Below, piece after piece: positions 22,265 through 34,645 of a DNA stretch of 64,000 bases (the first letter of the stretch is position 1; the number at the start of each line of letters is the position of its first letter). The DNA is taken from assembly GCA_029948255.1 (NCBI GenBank), contig JALIZF010001490.1, forward strand, positions 186,001-250,000, in the 5' to 3' direction. The notes beneath the pieces were generated by a model that did not search any database, was not told the origin of the DNA, and saw only the letters and a program-made list of their open reading frames with translations. The stretch is from Telmatactis stephensoni (Eukaryota; Cnidaria; Anthozoa; Actiniaria; Isophelliidae). Made by a program: the position numbers and the translations under genes.

Positions 22265-22910
22265 TATAGAATAGAATAGAATAGAATAGAAACTTTATTT
22301 CAGTGTCAAATCTGATAGCAGTTATAGAACCACTAATTGGGGACACTATCCTACAAGCTAAACTATATAAAAATATATATATTATAAAATGTAAAATATA
22401 AAATCAAACCCTAATGGATAAATAATTTAAATAATAATAATAAATAGTATAAAAATAGAATAAAAAATTCTGATATAAAACAGCCTACGAATTCAATAGG
22501 TTATATGTAATAATATATAATTTATAATTTATGAACTACATAAGATACACTTAGAACAGTTATCATCTGATATTAACTGAGATAAGTCAAGTCTGCATAA
22601 TTGCGACTTGAACTTTGATAAAGACGTAAGACTTCTAATGTCTTTAGGCAACTTAGACCATAACTTAGGTCCTAAATACTTAATGGAATGTTTCCCATAT
22701 GAAATACTTTTAAACCTAGGGAAAACAAAATCACTATTTCTTAAATTATGCCCAGAGCTAGCTGGTACAAACAGTTGACATAGGTAATTAGGGCTAAGGC
22801 CCTGTTTGACTTTAAACATTAAGATAGCTAAGTCATGTAGTCTACGATTAATAAGTGATGGTAACTTTGCTTTTTTAAGCAATACTTCATAGGTAGATGA
22901 CATATCATGA
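22265..22910 (-). mobile_element. LINE 3' end (L2/CR1-like) with (TTCTA)n tail
   Basis: 5'-truncated LINE. The frame from 22903 to 22529 contains LINRRLHDLAILMFKVKQGL, then NLRNSDFVFPRF, then YGKHSIKYLGPKLWSKLP, the standard C-terminus of L2/CR1-type reverse transcriptase proteins. Next come a 3' UTR and an AATAAAGTTTC signal. The tail consists of five-base TTCTA repeats on the minus strand (22265-22290 on the plus strand). Compared with other LINEs in the window the tail unit is different, which marks a separate lineage. Not functional. Confidence 0.8.
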
Positions 22911-24248
22911 AAAATTGCTCTAAGAGCTCTCTCTCTCTCTTATGACGCTTTCGTTATTGAGAAACCATGTGACAAGGTATCACAAGACAGAAGAACACTT
23001 TAATATCACCTGTCAAGTTCTGAACTGTCGTAAAAGCTACAATGATTATGAGGGGTACAAAACGCATTAACGAAGAAAGCATTCTGATATCATGAACTTT
23101 TCATTGTAGGACTATTTTATTACAAACTGGGAAACATTCGACCTCAATATCGTTCACAGTTTAAGGCAATTCAACTGCTTGCTGTTGCTAGGAGGCCAGT
23201 GATAAAGAAGTATAGAATTAACACCATATTGGAGACGTTTATGGATGAGCTTGACAAATTGGAACAGGTGAAGCTCAACATCACAGGGCAATTTACACTT
23301 TCGAGGATAATCTAACTCTAGTCTCTTCCTCCATTTTAATCATATCAATGAATCGTATTCGGCCGATTGCTTTTCGTGGCATTGCTCGGTCAAATCCATA
23401 TATGGATATACCATACCATATTTGTAGTAGCGGCTTCCATATTTGGCACGTGAATGGCTTTTCCCTCAGCAAGAACAAGATGGCAGCTTTTCGTGAAGAT
23501 GCGAGGAATTCAAAACAGCAAATTTGTGGCGATTATTTGATTGGATGCTATCGAAGATTGCTTCAATATTTGAATTGAAACCTTAAGATGGCATGACAAG
23601 CGTTTGAGTTTTATCCTTCACACAATCAGTTATTTTTGGGAAAGTTAGTCACAGTGATATATATAAAGCCAGTGAATTCATGAAGTACACTAAAATTAAT
23701 TGCCTACATCCACCTGATGAGCTGCCATGATTCTGGATTCAAAGACTGAAGTATAAAGAGAGGGTCTTGCATTGCCTTGTGAAAATGATGTCTGCATGCA
23801 GCTACTTGAAATATTGTATTGACCATATTTGTCAGAAACATCTCAGCTACTGGAGACTTATTGCAATCATCCATACACAATATTAAGCTTGGTGGGATGT
23901 GAAAAACTGGTTCAGATTTTGCAATGCATGTATGTGTATAATTTATTATTCAAATGGTGAAAATAAAAAAGGAATCATTCTATAAACTTACCTGGATCAT
24001 GATTGCATGATCTCTTCATTGATCCTGACTGAAAATTCAACTGCATATCTTCTAATTTTGGGTATTTTATGTTTTGAATTCAAAATTAAAATTTTGGTTT
24101 GAGCAAAAACACTGGGTAATTGGATATCTTACTAACCCTCTAGCAAGGCTTGAAGAATTGCCTAGTTTTTTTTTTTTTTTCATTTAGTTACAGATCACTT
24201 TAACTTAACTAATCTTATGTTCTTATTATTCTTAATCTTATGTTTTTA
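22911..24248. other. Unassigned 1.3-kb stretch
   Basis: No family recognised. Two overlapping frames (23348-23578 plus, 23478-23293 minus) span sequence with palindromic features such as CCATATATGG, and neither has a motif. A plus-strand stretch around 23640-23900 has low stop density but no ATG-bounded gene or splice borders. A poly-T run lies at 24168-24180. Confidence 0.3.
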
Positions 24249-24390
24249 TAAGGGGCTGTTTACATTAGGCAGGGTGCCCCAAATTAGTAGGGCTAACTTC
24301 TTTTGTCTTCTATTCTCTGGAGGAGTTAAAACTGAAATGAGGTTAGCCCTACTACCTAGGGGCACCCTACCTAATGTAAACAGCCCCTTA
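24249..24390. mobile_element. Fold-back MITE TAAGGGGCTGTTTACATTAG
   Basis: Perfect or near-perfect inverted repeat. The left arm starts TAAGGGGCTGTTTACATTAG (24249) and the right arm ends with its complement (24390). The arms are about 48 bases and the spacer about 45. The palindrome opens in both strands, giving mirror-image short frames. No coding role. Confidence 0.85.
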
Positions 24391-24886
24391 GAGCAGAATA
24401 ATAAAAACATAGTCATCTTCATTTGACCATGCAATGAAAATGACTATTTAGTTATTATTTGTTGATAAAGAACAAAAGAAAAATATATTCAGAGGCTACT
24501 ACCAACTATTAGTCTTACTAAGGGACTGGATAGTATTTATAGAGAGGGATAGAGAGGGGGGCTGGTGCAAATGAAAAAAAGGTACTGCACAATTTTTATG
24601 GCCCCTCCCTCTTTCTACATACATGCACATATAAGACTCTCACCGAGTCTGCATAAAAATTATGTGACCCCCCCCCCACTTGATAAATAAATTATGACCT
24701 GTCCCTCATGTTTCACAGTCAAATGAAGACCACTCTATGCTAAGATATAGTTAAGTTAAAGTGTTCTGCAACTATAACTATTTAAAGTAAACAGCTAACA
24801 AAATGGTGTAAGAAGGGATAAATTATTTCCTCTCTTTTTTCGTCTGATCAGCACTAGTAGTAATTAGTATTATTTCACACTTATAC
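24391..24886. mobile_element. Diverged TAGAGTG-family remnant
   Basis: The left part contains TTCATTTGACCATGCAATGA and AAATGACTATTTAGTTATT (from 24418), and the right part contains TTTCACAGTCAAATGAAGAC and CACTCTA (24713-24737). Together these are diverged ends of the same MITE family as 25038-25184. The extreme left terminus is lost, and the core holds a C-rich run near 24666. From 24738 to 24886 nothing is recognised. Confidence 0.5.
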
Positions 24887-25031
24887 TAGAGTGATTTTCA
24901 TAAACCTGTGCAATACATTTTAGTGTATTTAGTACTATTAGTCTCTAATTCCTTTGTTTTCTATTGTTTGAATCTGGCTATTACTAGCTAATAATCAACT
25001 TTTGTTTCACAGGTTTATGAAAACCACTCTA
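24887..25031. mobile_element. TAGAGTG-family MITE (subtype 'AAACCTGTG')
   Basis: 145-bp fold-back from TAGAGTGATTTTCATAAACC to its complement ending CACTCTA. Sub-terminal sequence (CATAAACCTGTG / CACAGGTTTATG) defines a subtype shared with the nested copy at 63686-63827. A four-base spacer separates it from the adjacent copy starting at 25038. Confidence 0.85.
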
Positions 25032-25037
25032 GCTGTT

Positions 25038-25184
25038 TAGAGTGATTTTCATTTGACCGTGAAAGAAAAATGACTATTTAGTTTGTAGTAGTTGATAAGA
25101 AACAAAAGAAAACAATGTCTTGAGTGTCTACTTCCATTTGTATTAGTTTGACTAATCTTTCACAGTCAAATGAAAATCACTCTA
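25038..25184. mobile_element. TAGAGTG-family MITE (subtype 'TTTGACCGTG')
   Basis: 147-bp fold-back with ends TAGAGTGATTTTCATTTGAC and the matching complement (CACAGTCAAATGAAAATCAC then TCTA). The core has ATGACTATTTAGT and an AACAAAAGAAAACAAT motif seen in the other copies. Confidence 0.85.
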
Positions 25185-25335
25185 GTACTTCATAAACTTC
25201 CATATTTGTACTACAGAATTAACCTTTCTTGTTTCTAATTATCTTTCTTGCAGAACAAAAGAAAACAATAAATTCAGAGTCTACTACCAACTATTAGTCT
25301 CACTTATCTTTCAAAGTCAAATGAAAACCACTCTA
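25185..25335. mobile_element. TAGAGTG-family MITE, left end missing
   Basis: The right half of the same family: AACAAAAGAAAACAATAAAT, then CTACTACCAACTATTAGTCT, then TCAAATGAAAACCACTCTA ending at 25335. The left terminus is not found, so the copy is truncated or was inserted next to the previous one with loss of its end. Confidence 0.6.
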
Positions 25336-26150
25336 ATAGATCACAATAAACATTTTTGATTTCTTCATTGACTTTATTGTTGACATATTATTTTATTCAA
25401 AGTCACATCTCTTCGATTTGAATAATGAGCATTGGACATGCAGTCAATGAAAAGATGCATGCCTGAAAAAGGCAGTGTAACATTCTTATTAGTTGATTCT
25501 AATCCGCCATTGAGTGATTTCAATCAGACTGTGTGTTATTAGTCAGATTCCAACAAAAGAAAAAAATGACATTAGGCCCGGCCAACATCTATTTAATTGC
25601 TCTTTCCCAGACCGATAAAAATCACTTAAATGTTTTCAACATGTTGACAAATCTACTGAAATAAAACGGCTCTGGATATTTCTTTAACGCAGGACATCCC
25701 AAAAGCTAATTTTTACACAGACCTTTGCTTTGGCGACGTGATGCCATGCGTTCCGTTGGTGCCTTGATCAGTCTCTGTAGGGTTTCCTCTGAAAAAAAAT
25801 CGCATCACGCGTAGTTAAAAGCATAAATTACAAAACTAATTAGTATGAATATAGCGAAATGAATTTATGATGTCAAAACAGGCGAGACTGAGCAACACTG
25901 CTTCATTGTCTTTGGTTCGCCGTTCGCCATTTTGTACTGGGGAAACCCCAAGGCTTGGCGCCCAAGTACTAGTTCCCAGGCTCCATATAATATATAGGAG
26001 AAAAGCAACGATTGTTTGATATGTTACCTGCATTTGCCAAAAATAACTACAATACATATATAACAAACATGATAAAAATGTCTAAATGAGAGCTGAATTA
26101 TCGAAACTTGAGTATATACATACTTGAGTAAGCTTATATAATTTGGACAT
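25336..26150. other. Unassigned, with a diverged MITE at 25511-25628
   Basis: 25511-25628 has ends TGAGTGATTTCAATCAGACT and CAGACCGATAAAAATCACTT, an aged copy of the TAGAGTG family. The remainder shows no gene. A TTGTACTGGGG(A)AACCCC-like stretch around 25930-25960 is a short imperfect palindrome. Confidence 0.4.
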
Positions 26151-26414
26151 TTATCCCACACCATAGAAAGTACAGCCAATCAGAAAGCAGGAAAGCCGTT
26201 GTATATTCGGCGGTATTCCACTGATCCTTCCCATCATGCATTTGTATTTTTCTATGGTGTGGAATAAAATAGTTCTACAACGCTTTCTCGTGACACACCA
26301 TGGAATATCCCACTTGTCGCTTGTACTTTTTATACACACTTGCCTAAAGGCTCATGTACATGAGTACACATAGAAAATACAAGTGACTCGTGGGATATTC
26401 CACGGTATGCCACT
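26151..26414. repeat. Two adjacent hairpins
   Basis: The first hairpin pairs TTATCCCACACCATAGAAA (about 26151) with TTTCTATGGTGTGGAATAAA (about 26251). The second pairs CACCATGGAATATCCCACTT (about 26296) with AAGTGACTCGTGGGATATTC (about 26382) and continues into CACGGT. They look like the arms of one or two small fold-back elements that share a TGGAATA core. No coding signal. Confidence 0.6.
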
Positions 26415-27031
26415 TTAAACCATTGTATTCTTGGTTTGCATGTGACGTCATCGAATAGCTAAAATCTAAACTATTCATCACACGAAACTGTTTCCTAGAT
26501 ATGTTATTTATATCATTAAGAAAAGTCCTCACACAATAAACTGAGTTCTTTCGATGAATGGTTTTCGATTTATTGCGAGTCAATTTCTGTCACACAACAC
26601 TGTCATGTATATCGTAAAGCCGCAGAAATATAGTCAAATATGATTCAAATCGTATGACTTTAACTTTGTTAGTGATAAATAAGTTTGTTTTGGTGAATAT
26701 TTGCATAGAAAACACGAATTATAGCGATATTAACGTGATTTTGGTCCTTCGTGTTACTGTCCGCCATGTTGGTGTACAAAGGTTGTGCACCAAGATGGCA
26801 GACCCATACATTTCACACCAAACAATGAAGATATTTGATCGCTCGTATCTCGTTATCAAAATATTCTTATGACTAAAAATTTCGTATAGATACAAACCTT
26901 CAACTGCTTTTTTTGATGCAGGATATTTTATTCAAAAATATTCTATATTAAGCCCGAAAAAATTTATGATGACGTCAGTGCAAACCAAGAATAACTACTG
27001 ATGTATAAAATTAAAAGATTTTTAAAACTCA
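26415..27031. other. Unassigned, with a palindrome at 26757-26807
   Basis: The palindrome pairs GTCCGCCATGTTGGTGTACA with its partner ending GTGCACCAAGATGGCAGAC. Its core, GTTGGTG(T/C)ACA, also occurs in the terminal repeats of the element at 12232-13540, which may be a real relationship or chance. Nothing else is recognised. Confidence 0.4.
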
Positions 27032-29182
27032 ATGCAACATTTTCAGGATGAAGGCGTTCAGTTTCTCATAAAAGGACAACAGAGATCTTTCAGAGGAACA
27101 ATAGCATATGTCTCAGGAGACAATTTAGGATCACAAGAAGTGGGAGGATTTAAAGTTGGACCAGGGGCAAATCTCAAATGTAGAGAATGTATGGGTACAC
27201 CACAAGATATAACTACAAAGGCAATCATATAGGCTGCAGTCACCTAGATTATGAATACACATTAATGAATACATTCTTTGCTGATATCAGTGAGAAAATC
27301 CAGACAAACCTCCCAACACATTTCTTTGTACTTTTGTCTGATCTAATACCCTGGAATTGAATTAATATACAAAAAAATGTATTTAATTTAAATGAACTTG
27401 GTTTATGAGATATCATGGTATTTAGAATGTATTTTATTATCCAGAAACATGAAGCCAACAATAATAATCATTTTATTTTGGGTGGTTAAGGACGGGAATA
27501 CTGTAGTTTTTGGTATTATTCTAATTCTAATATTCAAATACCAACAGTCAGATTTCCTTTTTTTTTCACTACAAGCATCGCTCAACACACAACAAGCATT
27601 ACCGAGCTTATTATATGATTGAGTCTGTTTTCTTTGTTATTCATAGGACTTTATATCACTAAATTCACGATGATTATATATTCAAGGGTTTTATATAGAG
27701 TTTCTCCGGGATTTATCTGTATAAATTACTTGAATTTATAATTCCCGGGGTTTATCTAGATACATCACTTGAATTTATAATTTCGTTCCATACTTCCTTG
27801 CTTTTGTTACTCCTTGAAATTGCAGAACTTATATTTTCCCCTATGATAAGTGGTGATCAAGCTAGCTATCTGCAAAGTTTGATTGAAGAGCATCATGTGG
27901 AATTTTAAAGAGCAATATCCAAATGCATCTATTATTCCCAAAATGCATTATTTAGTGCATTATCCAAGAACAATAGTGAGGTACATGTATTAACTTGTTT
28001 TTGCTTGTGTTAATATGTAATCAAATCAGCACTATTCAACACTTTTGGGTCTAACACAAGGCATTCAAACAAGATACCAACTAAGGCCCTGTTAAAAAAT
28101 ATGCAAATTTGTACCCTTTGTGCCTAATTTGAATGCTTTGTGTTTGCCAAGTGAACTGATGAATGGAAAGTGGAAAGAAAACAATTTCTGTTTTAATCTA
28201 GGTACTTGTCTGAAACCCTTTTGTTTCATTATCTAATGGAAAGTTAACTGAGCACAAAATCTGTAACCTTCATTTACAAATCAGGAGTAAAAGTTTTTTT
28301 ACAGTCCAATGTAAGTTTTGTTTTTATAATTGAAAAGCTACAACTTCAACATATTGTTGGTCCATACGGGAAGTTAATGGACTGCAAATAAATGGCAATG
28401 AAAGTGTGCATTATAAACGTTTGCCATTAATAATAAGTGGTTTTATAGCAGATGTTAATGCAAGTCTTTTGTTGTTGTTGATATTGTCCATTTAGGCTTG
28501 GACCAATGGTTAGATCTTGGTGCATGAGATATGTATCAAAGCACACATATTTCAAGCAAGTTGCCATTGCTCTTGGTAATTACATCAATGTTCCATACAC
28601 TGTAGCAGATCGTCACCAGAAAATTAATTAAAAAGCAATTTAGTTGAGTTATTGCTAAAAATGTGTCAACAAACCTTAAACCATCCTTGTTACCTGAGCA
28701 CATATCAGTAGTTATAGTTAGGCTATTGCCCACATTTATTAATATGACCTCTCGTATTGTTAGTTGTAAAATTGCACTGTCATCTAGAATGTATAACATA
28801 AATCATGGTCCAATTTTTTTTTAGTCATACCATCATGTCTGCATTTGTATACACCCAGTTATTCAAAAGGAACAGAATATTTTCCGTGAGACAGTATGGA
28901 ATTCTCACTGTGAAAGAAAACAAGCTAAAAAGCAACTACCTCCTGGAGTGCCCTGAGCACATTTAACGTTTTCTTTTCCAGAGAAATATAGAGGTTAAAA
29001 GTATGCTCAATGAAGATGATTTAAAGGAAGTTGCTGAATTATCAGGCGTTTCAGATGGTACTGATGATTTTTTGGATCCAGCACACAGGGCCCAAATTGA
29101 AGAATTGATTCCGGATTCCAGTAAAATTGAACCAAAAAAGGCAACAAATGCATACTTATACCTTAAGACAAACATTCTTTAA
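27032..29182 (+). pseudogene. CACTA/EnSpm-like transposase remnant
   Basis: Plus-strand pieces in order. 27032-27232 has GVQFLIKGQQRSFRGTIAYV, then GDNLGSQEVGGFK, then CRECM, which matches the 'GD-x4-GGFK...CR-x-C' block of Tnp2-like transposases that spread in invertebrates. 27818-27979 has ELIFSPMISGDQASYLQSLI then EEHH, and after a one-base frame change IIPKMHYLVHYPRTIVR, ending at a GTACAT donor. 28494-28626 follows a TTTAG acceptor and joins in phase to give LGPMVRSWCMRY, then SKHTYFKQ, then RHQ, the 'GP-x-R...KH-x-FK...RHQ' block. A further piece near 28978-29180 has RNIEVKSMLNEDDLKEVAEL and ends in a stop. A two-copy 40-bp tandem repeat (27706-27783) lies within it. The frameshift and missing DDE core make it non-functional. 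Confidence 0.5.
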
Positions 29183-29277
29183 TTTCAAAAACTAATGGCA
29201 CTACAAAAAATAGACCTCTATGAGGCCATGTGGTTACTGGCCTCAAATCCAAATATAGATATAGACGCATTTCAAGG

Positions 29278-29655
29278 CCTGTCCCTGGTTGGGGGTGGGG
29301 GTAGGGGTTTACTTCGACTAGTGCATACACACACACCGACTTTGTCCTAGTACCCTTGGTAAGTTTATTGAAATTCAATATATTTTTATGTTCTATTTGA
29401 CCTGATGTGTTTGGTCACTTAATGGATAAAACATCTGAAACATGAACGAAACAAACATTTCCCCTGCAGATATATTTCTGAACTAAACTGCACAGTTTGG
29501 TCTCAAAACGTATATTTATAACCACAAACCCTATATTTCATTATTAACAACTGTCCCTGGTTGGGGGTGAGGGTAGGGGTTTACTTCGACTAATCTATTT
29601 TTATGTTCTATTTGACATGACGTTTTCGTCACGTAATCGATAAAACATCTGAAAC
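29278..29655. repeat. Direct duplication, two diverged copies
   Basis: Copy one (about 29278-29450) and copy two (about 29548-29655) share CTGTCCCTGGTTGGGGGTG, GGTAGGGGTTTACTTCGACT, then TTTTTATGTTCTATTTGAC and GATAAAACATCTGAAACATG. The piece between them (29456-29545; CCCTGCAGATATATTTCTGA onward) is repeated a third and fourth time at about 50047 and 50296. The block is therefore a composite interspersed repeat of unknown class. Confidence 0.7.
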
Positions 29656-29674
29656 ATGAACGAAAAAATACACG

Positions 29675-30180
<506 letters not shown>

Positions 30181-30646
30181 TATTATTGGATATAGATATA
30201 AAGTTTTAAGGAACAGAGAAAAGAAAAGAGATGCCAGAAATATTAGATACGATAAATTTAATTATAGTAATTAATAATTTCAGGATAATAATAAATAATT
30301 TCAGGGTCTGTTGAAAGACTGTATTAGTTGTGTCAATAATGCCGTTGCAGTTGTAGAAGTCTTTACAGCAAACAATTTAGATATATAGTGAAATACAAAG
30401 TTGAATAAATTAGTATATTCGCATGTGAGATATAATGCATGATAATAGAAGGACAAAGGAAAACACTAATAGCTGTCAACAGACAAATAAAAGTTCTTTA
30501 CTACTGCGGCTTGTTGAACTACAGGCAGCCAGTGTACGCTTCGAGGAGCGTCTTGTTAAAAATTTTATTGATGAAAACATGTCAATCGCTCTTACTCTAG
30601 CGGCAGCTAATCTAAATGTCCTTTTTAAGCCAATTTTGGGCTTTTT
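30181..30646. other. Unassigned, includes a repeat shared with 49.9 kb
   Basis: From about 30375 to 30510 the sequence (AAAGTTGAATAAATTAGTAT, then GTGAGATATAATGCATGATA, then AATAGAAGGACAAAGG and AATAGCTGT) closely matches 49905-50030. The 49.9-kb copy has a short extra block. The source is unknown. Nothing else is seen. Confidence 0.5.
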
Positions 30647-31173
30647 TTAATAATAATAATAATGAAAACTTTATTTTTTATGTTTTGTTACATGTACGTG
30701 CAATTGTAAATCTCTCTACTTATAGGTGAAATACAATTGGCTACTTGATTAACAATATTGTCATAAACTAGATACATTCAACATTTACATAAACTTGAAA
30801 GAAAAAAAAAATCCTTAACAATATTTCATTAGTTCTGGATTCGTCCATGTCTTGTTCTTACAGCAAAATATGTAATACGTAGTTCTGATAGCAATCTTTA
30901 CAATCGATCTTACGATATACTTTTTAAATTTATCATCGACACCTAGATCATCCAACATTGTTATAAAGCTTGATGAATCATTGGCAGAACGAGCAAACCA
31001 CACACATCAGCAACATAACAACAAAACTTGAACGAATCATGATTTAGATCATCTAAGAAACTGATATAGTGGAAAGTTTGATGGATGTTTTGAAAATGCA
31101 AGTAGGAAATAAGCAATAAAACAGTATACATGTACAGAGCACGTCTGCACGCGACTCCGCTCTATGTAATCTA
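30647..31173 (-). mobile_element. LINE A: RLE-LINE deletion derivative (0.5 kb)
   Basis: Carries the true 5' end and the true 3' end of the Dong/R4-like LINE but lacks about 3 kb between. The 5' UTR (31173 to about 31045) is followed by a start codon and the hydrophobic leader (VVMLLMCVVCSFC), where the frame is cut inside the first zinc finger. It then jumps to the last 60 codons (SSSFITMLDDLG to NKTWTNPELMK, near 30990-30815), the 3' UTR and an AATAAAGTTTTC signal with a (TTA)n tail at 30647-30663. The junction shifts the frame, so no product is made. It could be mobilised in trans because it keeps both terminal hairpins. Its 5' end abuts the (AAT)n tail of LINE B. Confidence 0.85.
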
Positions 31174-34100
31174 AATAATAATAATGGAAACTTTATTACA
31201 TTTTTCGCCTAACTCTACAATTGCAAATCTCGCTACATGTAGGTAATTTACAATTGGCTACTTGAATCCTATACAAATATCTAACTATGGCTATAATACA
31301 ATATATATATTTTTTGATGAGACTAGAACTTCATCAGATCTGGGTCATTCCAAGCTTTGTTTCTACAGCAAAAGATATAATAAGATGACCTAATTGCTAT
31401 TTTTGTGATGGTTTTGATTATATATTTATGTTGTTTGCTGTCAAAACTTAACTCATCTAACATTGTAAAGAAATTATCAGAGTCTTTAGCGAAAACACCA
31501 AGTGCACTGACAGATAGATTAACGAACACGACTTTCTTGTGATAGTGACGTAGATTATCAATAGTTTCTTTATATTTAGTTCTTTTTCTAGTTATATTAT
31601 TCTGGAGGTTTGATTCAAAGCCAACAGTCAGTTCAAGCACATACAAGCAGTCATTAGTAGTGGAAAGTATAAGGTCAGGACGTTGAGAATCACCAGTCAA
31701 AATTGATGGACTTTTAAAGCCAGGTATATCAGCGTACAGGGAGGAGTCATTAACAGCTTGTAGGGTTGTAGCAATGAAGTGAAGGATGGAGTCGTGCCTC
31801 CAAGTGAAACGACCCTGATCAAGATAAGTTGTACATCCAGCGATTACATGGAGGAGAGATTCTGGCTTCAAACAGAACGAGCAATCAGCGGTTGGAGATA
31901 AACCCCACTTTGTCATGTTTTTACGTGTTGGTAAAGTGTTATTTATGTAGTGTATGGTAAAATTGAAGATATTCTTGGGTAAACTGGATTGTGCCAAGGA
32001 CCAAATGTTGCTAAGTTTTAGCAGAGAGTTGTTCAGAACATTAGAAAAAAAGGACCCTTGAGAGACAAGATGATTTTGCAGTTTATACTCATGATCAGCA
32101 TGGAAATCTTTTATGACATCTTTGGTAGATTTATAGACATCATACTGAACATTGGTGTGGTTGCTTGACGATTTCCAGAGATGTTGCACTGATTTATTAG
32201 GTGATAGTTTTAACGCTTTACGTAGAACTGTTTGACACTGAATAAATTTAACAGAAGGAGGACAGATCTCTAAACCAAATTTCTTGCGAGGTAAGAAGAC
32301 ATTGCTTAAGGTACCAGAGATGGGGAGCTCTAACCACTTGCGGACATATTTAGCTACAGCATTATCGATGTTATCAGTTACCCATGTTTTAGACAAATCA
32401 GCAACAGTGAAGTGCCACGATAGTTTAGACAGGACGAATCTACCATACAGAAGCAATTTATTCTTGGGATGAAGAGGTTTAGCGTCAATTTCCGTCATCA
32501 GATCGTCGACAAGGCTACTCAGTTCAACTTTATGTGATTCATTAGACATTTCAAAGTCAAAGTATCTTCCTAAATATTTAAAACTCTCTCCAATCTTGAC
32601 ACAGGGAACGGAAACATTATTGATTAGTAACTTAGGAAGGAATTGGACGGACTTGGTCAAGGCTTTCTTAATGCCAAAAGTGACACATTTGTCAACACGT
32701 ATTATCATGTTAGACCATTGGCACCAGAGAGTGAAACGATTTAAGAGGTGTTGATTCTCTTGTTCTTGACCAGTGATAACCGCAGCGTCGTCAGCAAATT
32801 GGAACCAGTGAATAGGATTAAGGAGCTGGAAGGAGAATCCAAATTGACGGTATTTTGCAGCTTTGATGTGATGAATAAAGGTATTAAAACACATATTAAA
32901 AAGAAGTGGACTAAGGCAGTCACCCTGGAGCACTCCACGACCAACGGTAATGAAGGGGGTTGAAAATTCAGAAGTGATGATGGATGTTTTAAAATCTATG
33001 TACAAACTTTTCACGATATCTTTAATGTGATCAGGAATGTGATGATAGCTGAGTACTGACTGGATGAGGTTATGATGGACTTCACCAAAAGCATTCTTGA
33101 GGTCAAGTAATGATATGACGAGAGAACGTTGCTTGATACGTGCTTTATTGATTATATCGGCCATTTGAGAAGTGTGTTCTAAAGTACCTGATATACCAGG
33201 GGTAAAACCTCTTTGAATATCATGTTCAATGAAGTTGTTACCTTTGAGAAAAGAGAAGATGGCATTTCGAAGACAAGATGTAAAAACTTTTAATGGTATG
33301 GACTCCAGAGTGATGGGACGAAAATTAGAAGGGATGCTAGTGTCACCTTTTTATGGATAAGTATCGTGCATGCTCTCTTCCATTCAGTGGGAACAGTACC
33401 AGACGACCAGACCAGACGTATTAGTTCAGCTAAATATGTTCGTAAAATAGGACATCGTTTGAAACAAATTATTGACAGCTGATCAAGAGGACAAGGGGAA
33501 CCAGACGCTTTCATTTTACGGATGACATTAGTGACTTGATCATAAGTAGGAGGGTCAAGGTTAAAGGCAACTTCAGGAGCTGATAAACTTGGAATCCAAT
33601 TTGGAATGATAAACATTTTGTTAGGGTTGATTGAAGTAAGAGTCTTACGGAAATATGAAGCACAGTCTGACATGGAGAAGGAAGGAAACACGGAATCTTT
33701 TTTATTTAGAACATTTTTGACGTAGCCCCAGAAATTTTTACCAATGAATTTGTCGTGATCTAATACATCATGCTCTTGTGTTGATGTTGATAGGTCCTTA
33801 CGCAACTTGTCACGCAATGACCGCGACACAAACTTGATTTCATCAGTGTCACCCCCAGTAGATTTCAACTGTTTCAAAATTTTCTTCAAATCTTTCACCG
33901 TATGATCTTTATACTTTTCAACGAAGGACTTGTTATTCAAATTCACAACGTAGCCACAGGTATCAGCAAAATAGTTGTATATGACTTCATTTAAGAACTT
34001 GATACTTGAATTTAAATCTTGTGACCTGATTGGCCCATTCAAAAATATAACAGATTTGAAATAATTGTTAGCCGTTGACCATTCAGAATCAGATTTAGGG

Positions 34101-34645
34101 AGATTTATGCCTTTTTTCAAGACAGGAAAATGGTCATCATCTGTGTTAACAGAGTCAATATCATCAAAATCATGTACTTGTGAAGAATTCTCATAATCTT
34201 GTTCCTCCAAATCAGAACGTAGCTCTTTGTCTAACCCCAGCACAATTCTACAGCTGCGTTGGTGCATCTTAAGTCCCCTAATTCCTTTACAAATCTTGCC
34301 ACAGCAACACGTCTTGGCATTAGAGTTAACAATAGCTCTTGGTGAATGGATAACAGGCATTTGCCTTGCGGCATTACCTGATTGACCTTGATCTGCCTGG
34401 TTGAGTCATTGTTTACATCTCCATGAATGGCGACCCAGCGTAACGAAGTCTTTACCACAAAACGAACAAACGACAAAACACAATAACAGAACCACAAGAC
34501 TTGAATGAATCATGATCCAAAACGTTGGTAGACTTTGTAGATGACAAAGTAATATAACACAACGGATTCAAGTACGAAAAAAGCAATAAAATGGTATACA
34601 TGTACAGAGCACGTCTGAACGTGGCTCTGCTCAATGCGATATGAA
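31174..34645 (-). mobile_element. LINE B: full-length RLE-type LINE, nearly intact
   Basis: 3.5-kb non-LTR element. The order on the minus strand is: 5' hairpin, leader, zinc finger CSFCGKDF...H...C near 34440, a TGA just after it, a second finger CCGKICKGIRGLKMHQRSC near 34290, linker, reverse transcriptase (LLDLKNAFGEV, GRGVLQGDCLSPLLF, QFADDAAV), a CCHC finger (CSFCLKPESLLHVIAGC), and the restriction-like endonuclease (RPDLIL...LELTVGFE then KRTKYK), ending DPDLMKF at 31323. Two lesions are visible: the TGA and a one-base change in a T/A run near 33349. The RT copies RNA at a nick made by the endonuclease (target-primed reverse transcription). The tail is AATAAAGTTTCC then (ATT)n at 31174-31185. 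Domain architecture matches R2/R4-superclade elements. Confidence 0.9.
31323..34497 (-). pseudogene. LINE B reading frame, two lesions
   Basis: Downstream segment 33345-31323 and upstream segment 34497-33290 overlap in different frames around 33350. The break lies within ILIHKK followed by a run of T (plus strand CCTTTTTATGG), so one base was lost or gained. Upstream, the first zinc finger reads in frame to CKQ and is then stopped by TGA. Otherwise every domain of the intact copy at 40,083-43,292 is present and collinear. The protein would be about 1,060 residues. Confidence 0.85.
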
